Below the pieces are notes generated by a model, which worked only from the letters and a program-made list of their open reading frames with translations, was not told where the DNA came from and did not search any database. This document shows positions 4,821-5,878 of a stretch of DNA of 5,878 bases, in pieces. This DNA comes from Bacillota bacterium. GTDB lineage: Bacteria; Bacillota; Clostridia; Peptostreptococcales; Anaerovoracaceae. Numbering within the stretch: position 1 is the first letter of the stretch; every line of letters begins with the position of its first letter. Location of the stretch: contig JAFOGM010000202.1 of the NCBI GenBank assembly GCA_017386805.1, positions 1 through 5,878 of the forward strand. The letters run 5' to 3'. A program made the translations under genes and the position numbers.

Positions 4821-5564
4821 ATGGCGCAGTTCAATATTTGCATTGCCGGGCATACTGCCCAGGTCTGTTCCCTGTTTGAAAGTACCCGGGATTATTGCAG
4901 CCGGTATCTAAGCCGGGAGGAACCGGAATTTACGGTGGAGGTCTTCCGGCAGGAGCTGGCCGCAGAGCAGGCAGCCTTGCGGCGGGAGGCGGAGGAAGAA
5001 GGCATCCGATACCGCACCTTCACCGATCCCTTTCTGGAGCGGGCGGTGATCCAGCGGAAGGTGGCGGAGCAGTTGTTCCGGCATGAGATTTTGCTGATAC
5101 ACGGCAGCACCGTGGCGGTGGATGGGAAAGCTTATCTCTTCACAGCCAAATGCGGCACCGGAAAATCCACACATACCCGGCTGTGGCGGCAGGTCTTCGG
5201 AAACCGTGCGGTGATGGTCAATGACGACAAGCCCTTCCTGGAACTGGGAGAAGACGGCGTTACCGCCCATGGAAGCCCCTGGAGCGGCAAGCACGGGCTG
5301 GACAGCAATGTATCCGTTCCCCTGCAGGGCATCTGTATTCTGGAACGGGGGACAGAAAACCGGATCAGCAGGATCACCCCGCAGCAGGCTGCTTCCATGC
5401 TGCGCCATCAGGGCTATTGCCCGGAGGGGATGGAGCAGATGTATCTTACCCTGGTGGACAAACTGATGGAACAAACGCCCCTTTGGCGCATGGAATGCAC
5501 CAAGGATCCCCAGGCAGCTATGGTTTCATACGAAGCCATGTCCAAAGATGATTTCAATACATGA
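4821..5564 (+). CDS. HPr kinase/phosphorylase-like P-loop protein
   Basis: Product of 247 residues. Seen: an N-terminal region (1-90) without a recognised motif, including a charged helical part (about 45-62). Then come LLIHGSTVAVDGKAYLF (91-107), a P-loop with Walker A AKCGTGKST (109-117), VMVNDDKP (131-138), and GSPWSGKHGLDSNVSVPL (151-168). Known: His before the P-loop, Walker A, and a V-x-D-D strand occur in this order in the catalytic domain of HPr kinase/phosphorylase (COG1493) and its relatives in peptide-modification clusters. The NDDKP...G-S/T-PW-x-GKH pattern marks the clostridial hypothetical subfamily. It is shorter than true HPrK (about 310 residues) and lacks the HprK N-terminal domain, so it should not be called hprK. 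Inference: an ATP-dependent kinase of a protein serine or small molecule, target unknown. The start ATG 4821 lies 3 nt after the HD gene, with GGGG (4811-4814) as ribosome binding site. No radical-SAM enzyme, PqqD-like protein or precursor peptide is visible nearby. Confidence 0.87.
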   Translation: MAQFNICIAGHTAQVCSLFESTRDYCSRYLSREEPEFTVEVFRQELAAEQAALRREAEEEGIRYRTFTDPFLERAVIQRKVAEQLFRHEILLIHGSTVAVDGKAYLFTAKCGTGKSTHTRLWRQVFGNRAVMVNDDKPFLELGEDGVTAHGSPWSGKHGLDSNVSVPLQGICILERGTENRISRITPQQAASMLRHQGYCPEGMEQMYLTLVDKLMEQTPLWRMECTKDPQAAMVSYEAMSKDDFNT

Positions 5565-5568
5565 ATGT

Positions 5569-5588
5569 AGGTCGACCATTGGTCGCCT
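5569..5588. repeat. Small inverted repeat after the HPrK-like gene
   Basis: AGG(T)CGACC (5569-5577) pairs with GGTCGCCT (5581-5588) over 8 bp with one bulged T and an ATT loop. It lies 4 nt after the stop codon and upstream of the main terminator. No T-run follows, so it is not itself a terminator. It could be an mRNA 3' end stabiliser or chance. Confidence 0.4.
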
Positions 5589-5605
5589 CAACAATGAACC
5601 AGAAC

Positions 5606-5640
5606 AAAACTCCCGACCTGCATCACAGGTCGGGAGTTTT
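5606..5640. terminator. Bidirectional intrinsic terminator between convergent genes
   Basis: AAAACTCCCGACCTG (5606-5620) and CAGGTCGGGAGTTTT (5626-5640) are perfect 15-bp complements around a CATCA loop. The flanking A-run and T-run supply a U-tract on both strands. It lies 41 nt after the plus-strand HPrK-like gene and 11 nt after the stop of the minus-strand ABC ATPase, so it plausibly ends both transcripts. Confidence 0.93.
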
Positions 5641-5651
5641 GCATTGATAGG

Positions 5652-5878
5652 TTATGCCAGAATGGCGCGGTCGTTGGAGAATTCCTCGCCGCTGGTCTGG
5701 GCGAAGCGCTTCAGCAGGTCTTCTACTGTCAGCTTTTTCTTTTCTTCCCCTTCGATGTCCAGGATGATGCGGCCCTCCTGCATCATGATCAGCCGGTTGC
5801 CGTGGGCAATGGCATCGCGCATGTTGTGGGTGATCATCAGCGTGGTCAGATGATTTTCACTGACGATCTTATCGGTGA
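5652..5878 (-). CDS. ABC transporter ATP-binding protein, C-terminal part (COG1101/TrpXYZ-associated type; runs off right edge)
   Basis: Seen: 75 codons plus a partial codon run in from the right edge to TAA at 5654-5652. The readable part begins TDKIVSENHLTTLMITHNM, where the THN histidine is the ABC H-loop. It continues DAIAHGNRLIMMQEGRII (D-loop-distal strands), then a linker DIEGEEKKKLTVEDLLKRF, ending SGEEFSNDRAILA. Walker A, signature and Walker B lie outside the window. Known: the H-loop followed by MRDA-x-x-x-GNRL-x-MM-x-GR-x-I and the GEEK...LTVEDLL...F tail are typical of the uncharacterised COG1101 ATPases found with TrpX-like binding proteins and TrpY-like permeases (proposed tryptophan/tyrosine import in streptococci). 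Inference: a second, probably amino-acid importer lies to the right, transcribed toward this point and ending at the shared terminator. The internal ATG at 5837 is not the true start, because the frame continues upstream through conserved sequence. Confidence 0.88.
   Translation of the reverse strand, partial: TDKIVSENHLTTLMITHNMRDAIAHGNRLIMMQEGRIILDIEGEEKKKLTVEDLLKRFAQTSGEEFSNDRAILA

Noticed and set aside
4233..4853. Minus-strand open frame of 206 codons opposite the HD gene
   Set aside because: The opposite strand encodes a clear HD domain with all metal ligands. The antisense product is His/Pro/Gln-rich and shows no family pattern.
4908..5474. Minus-strand open frame of 188 codons opposite the HPrK-like gene
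   Set aside because: Shadow of the P-loop gene, which carries Walker A and the NDDKP motif. GC-rich coding DNA commonly leaves such frames open.
5548..5853. Plus-strand open frame of 101 codons over the terminator and the ABC ATPase tail
   Set aside because: It crosses a perfect bidirectional terminator and lies antisense to a recognisable ABC C-terminus.

Overview
The window looks like a chromosomal stretch from a moderately GC-rich Gram-positive bacterium. It is most likely a clostridial gut-type Firmicute (Oscillospiraceae/Lachnospiraceae-like). That guess rests on strong purine-rich Shine-Dalgarno sites, compact operons, hairpin-plus-T-run terminators, and protein types common in that group: a DUF3267 membrane zincin, a clostridial HPr-kinase-like protein and a CCA-enzyme-type HD domain. 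The taxonomic call is inference. No RNA gene, CRISPR array, insertion sequence, phage gene or replication origin is visible.

Layout. On the minus strand, positions 1-452 hold the start of a DUF3267-type membrane metalloprotease that runs off the left edge. A clear intrinsic terminator (469-498) separates it from a tight minus-strand operon at 509-3871, read livH, livM, livG, livF. These are the two permeases and two ATPases of a branched-chain amino-acid-type (HAAT family) ABC importer. Gaps are 3, 12 and 3 nt, and each Shine-Dalgarno site lies in or against the preceding gene's end. The substrate-binding protein gene (livJ/livK type) that often precedes livH is not in the window.

A short divergent region upstream of livH (about 3857-3922) contains a near-perfect 38-bp palindrome. 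To its right, on the plus strand, lies a three-gene cluster: a small predicted three-helix membrane protein (about 3923-4192), a stand-alone HD-domain protein resembling the C-terminal half of CCA tRNA nucleotidyltransferases (4206-4817), and an HPr kinase-like P-loop protein (4821-5564). A perfect 15-bp-stem bidirectional terminator (5606-5640) ends this cluster. It also serves a convergent minus-strand gene (5652 to the right edge), the C-terminus of a second ABC ATPase of the COG1101/TrpXYZ-associated type.

Together, most of the window is amino-acid import: a complete Liv-type membrane/ATPase core and the tail of another probable amino-acid ABC transporter. The plus-strand trio between them is the least explained part. 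No function can be assigned to it beyond probable phosphohydrolase and kinase chemistry. The most interesting points are the palindrome in the very small divergent region, the importer core without its binding protein, and the pairing of an orphan CCA-type HD domain with an HPrK-like kinase. I see no strong evidence for a wholly new defence or mobile system.
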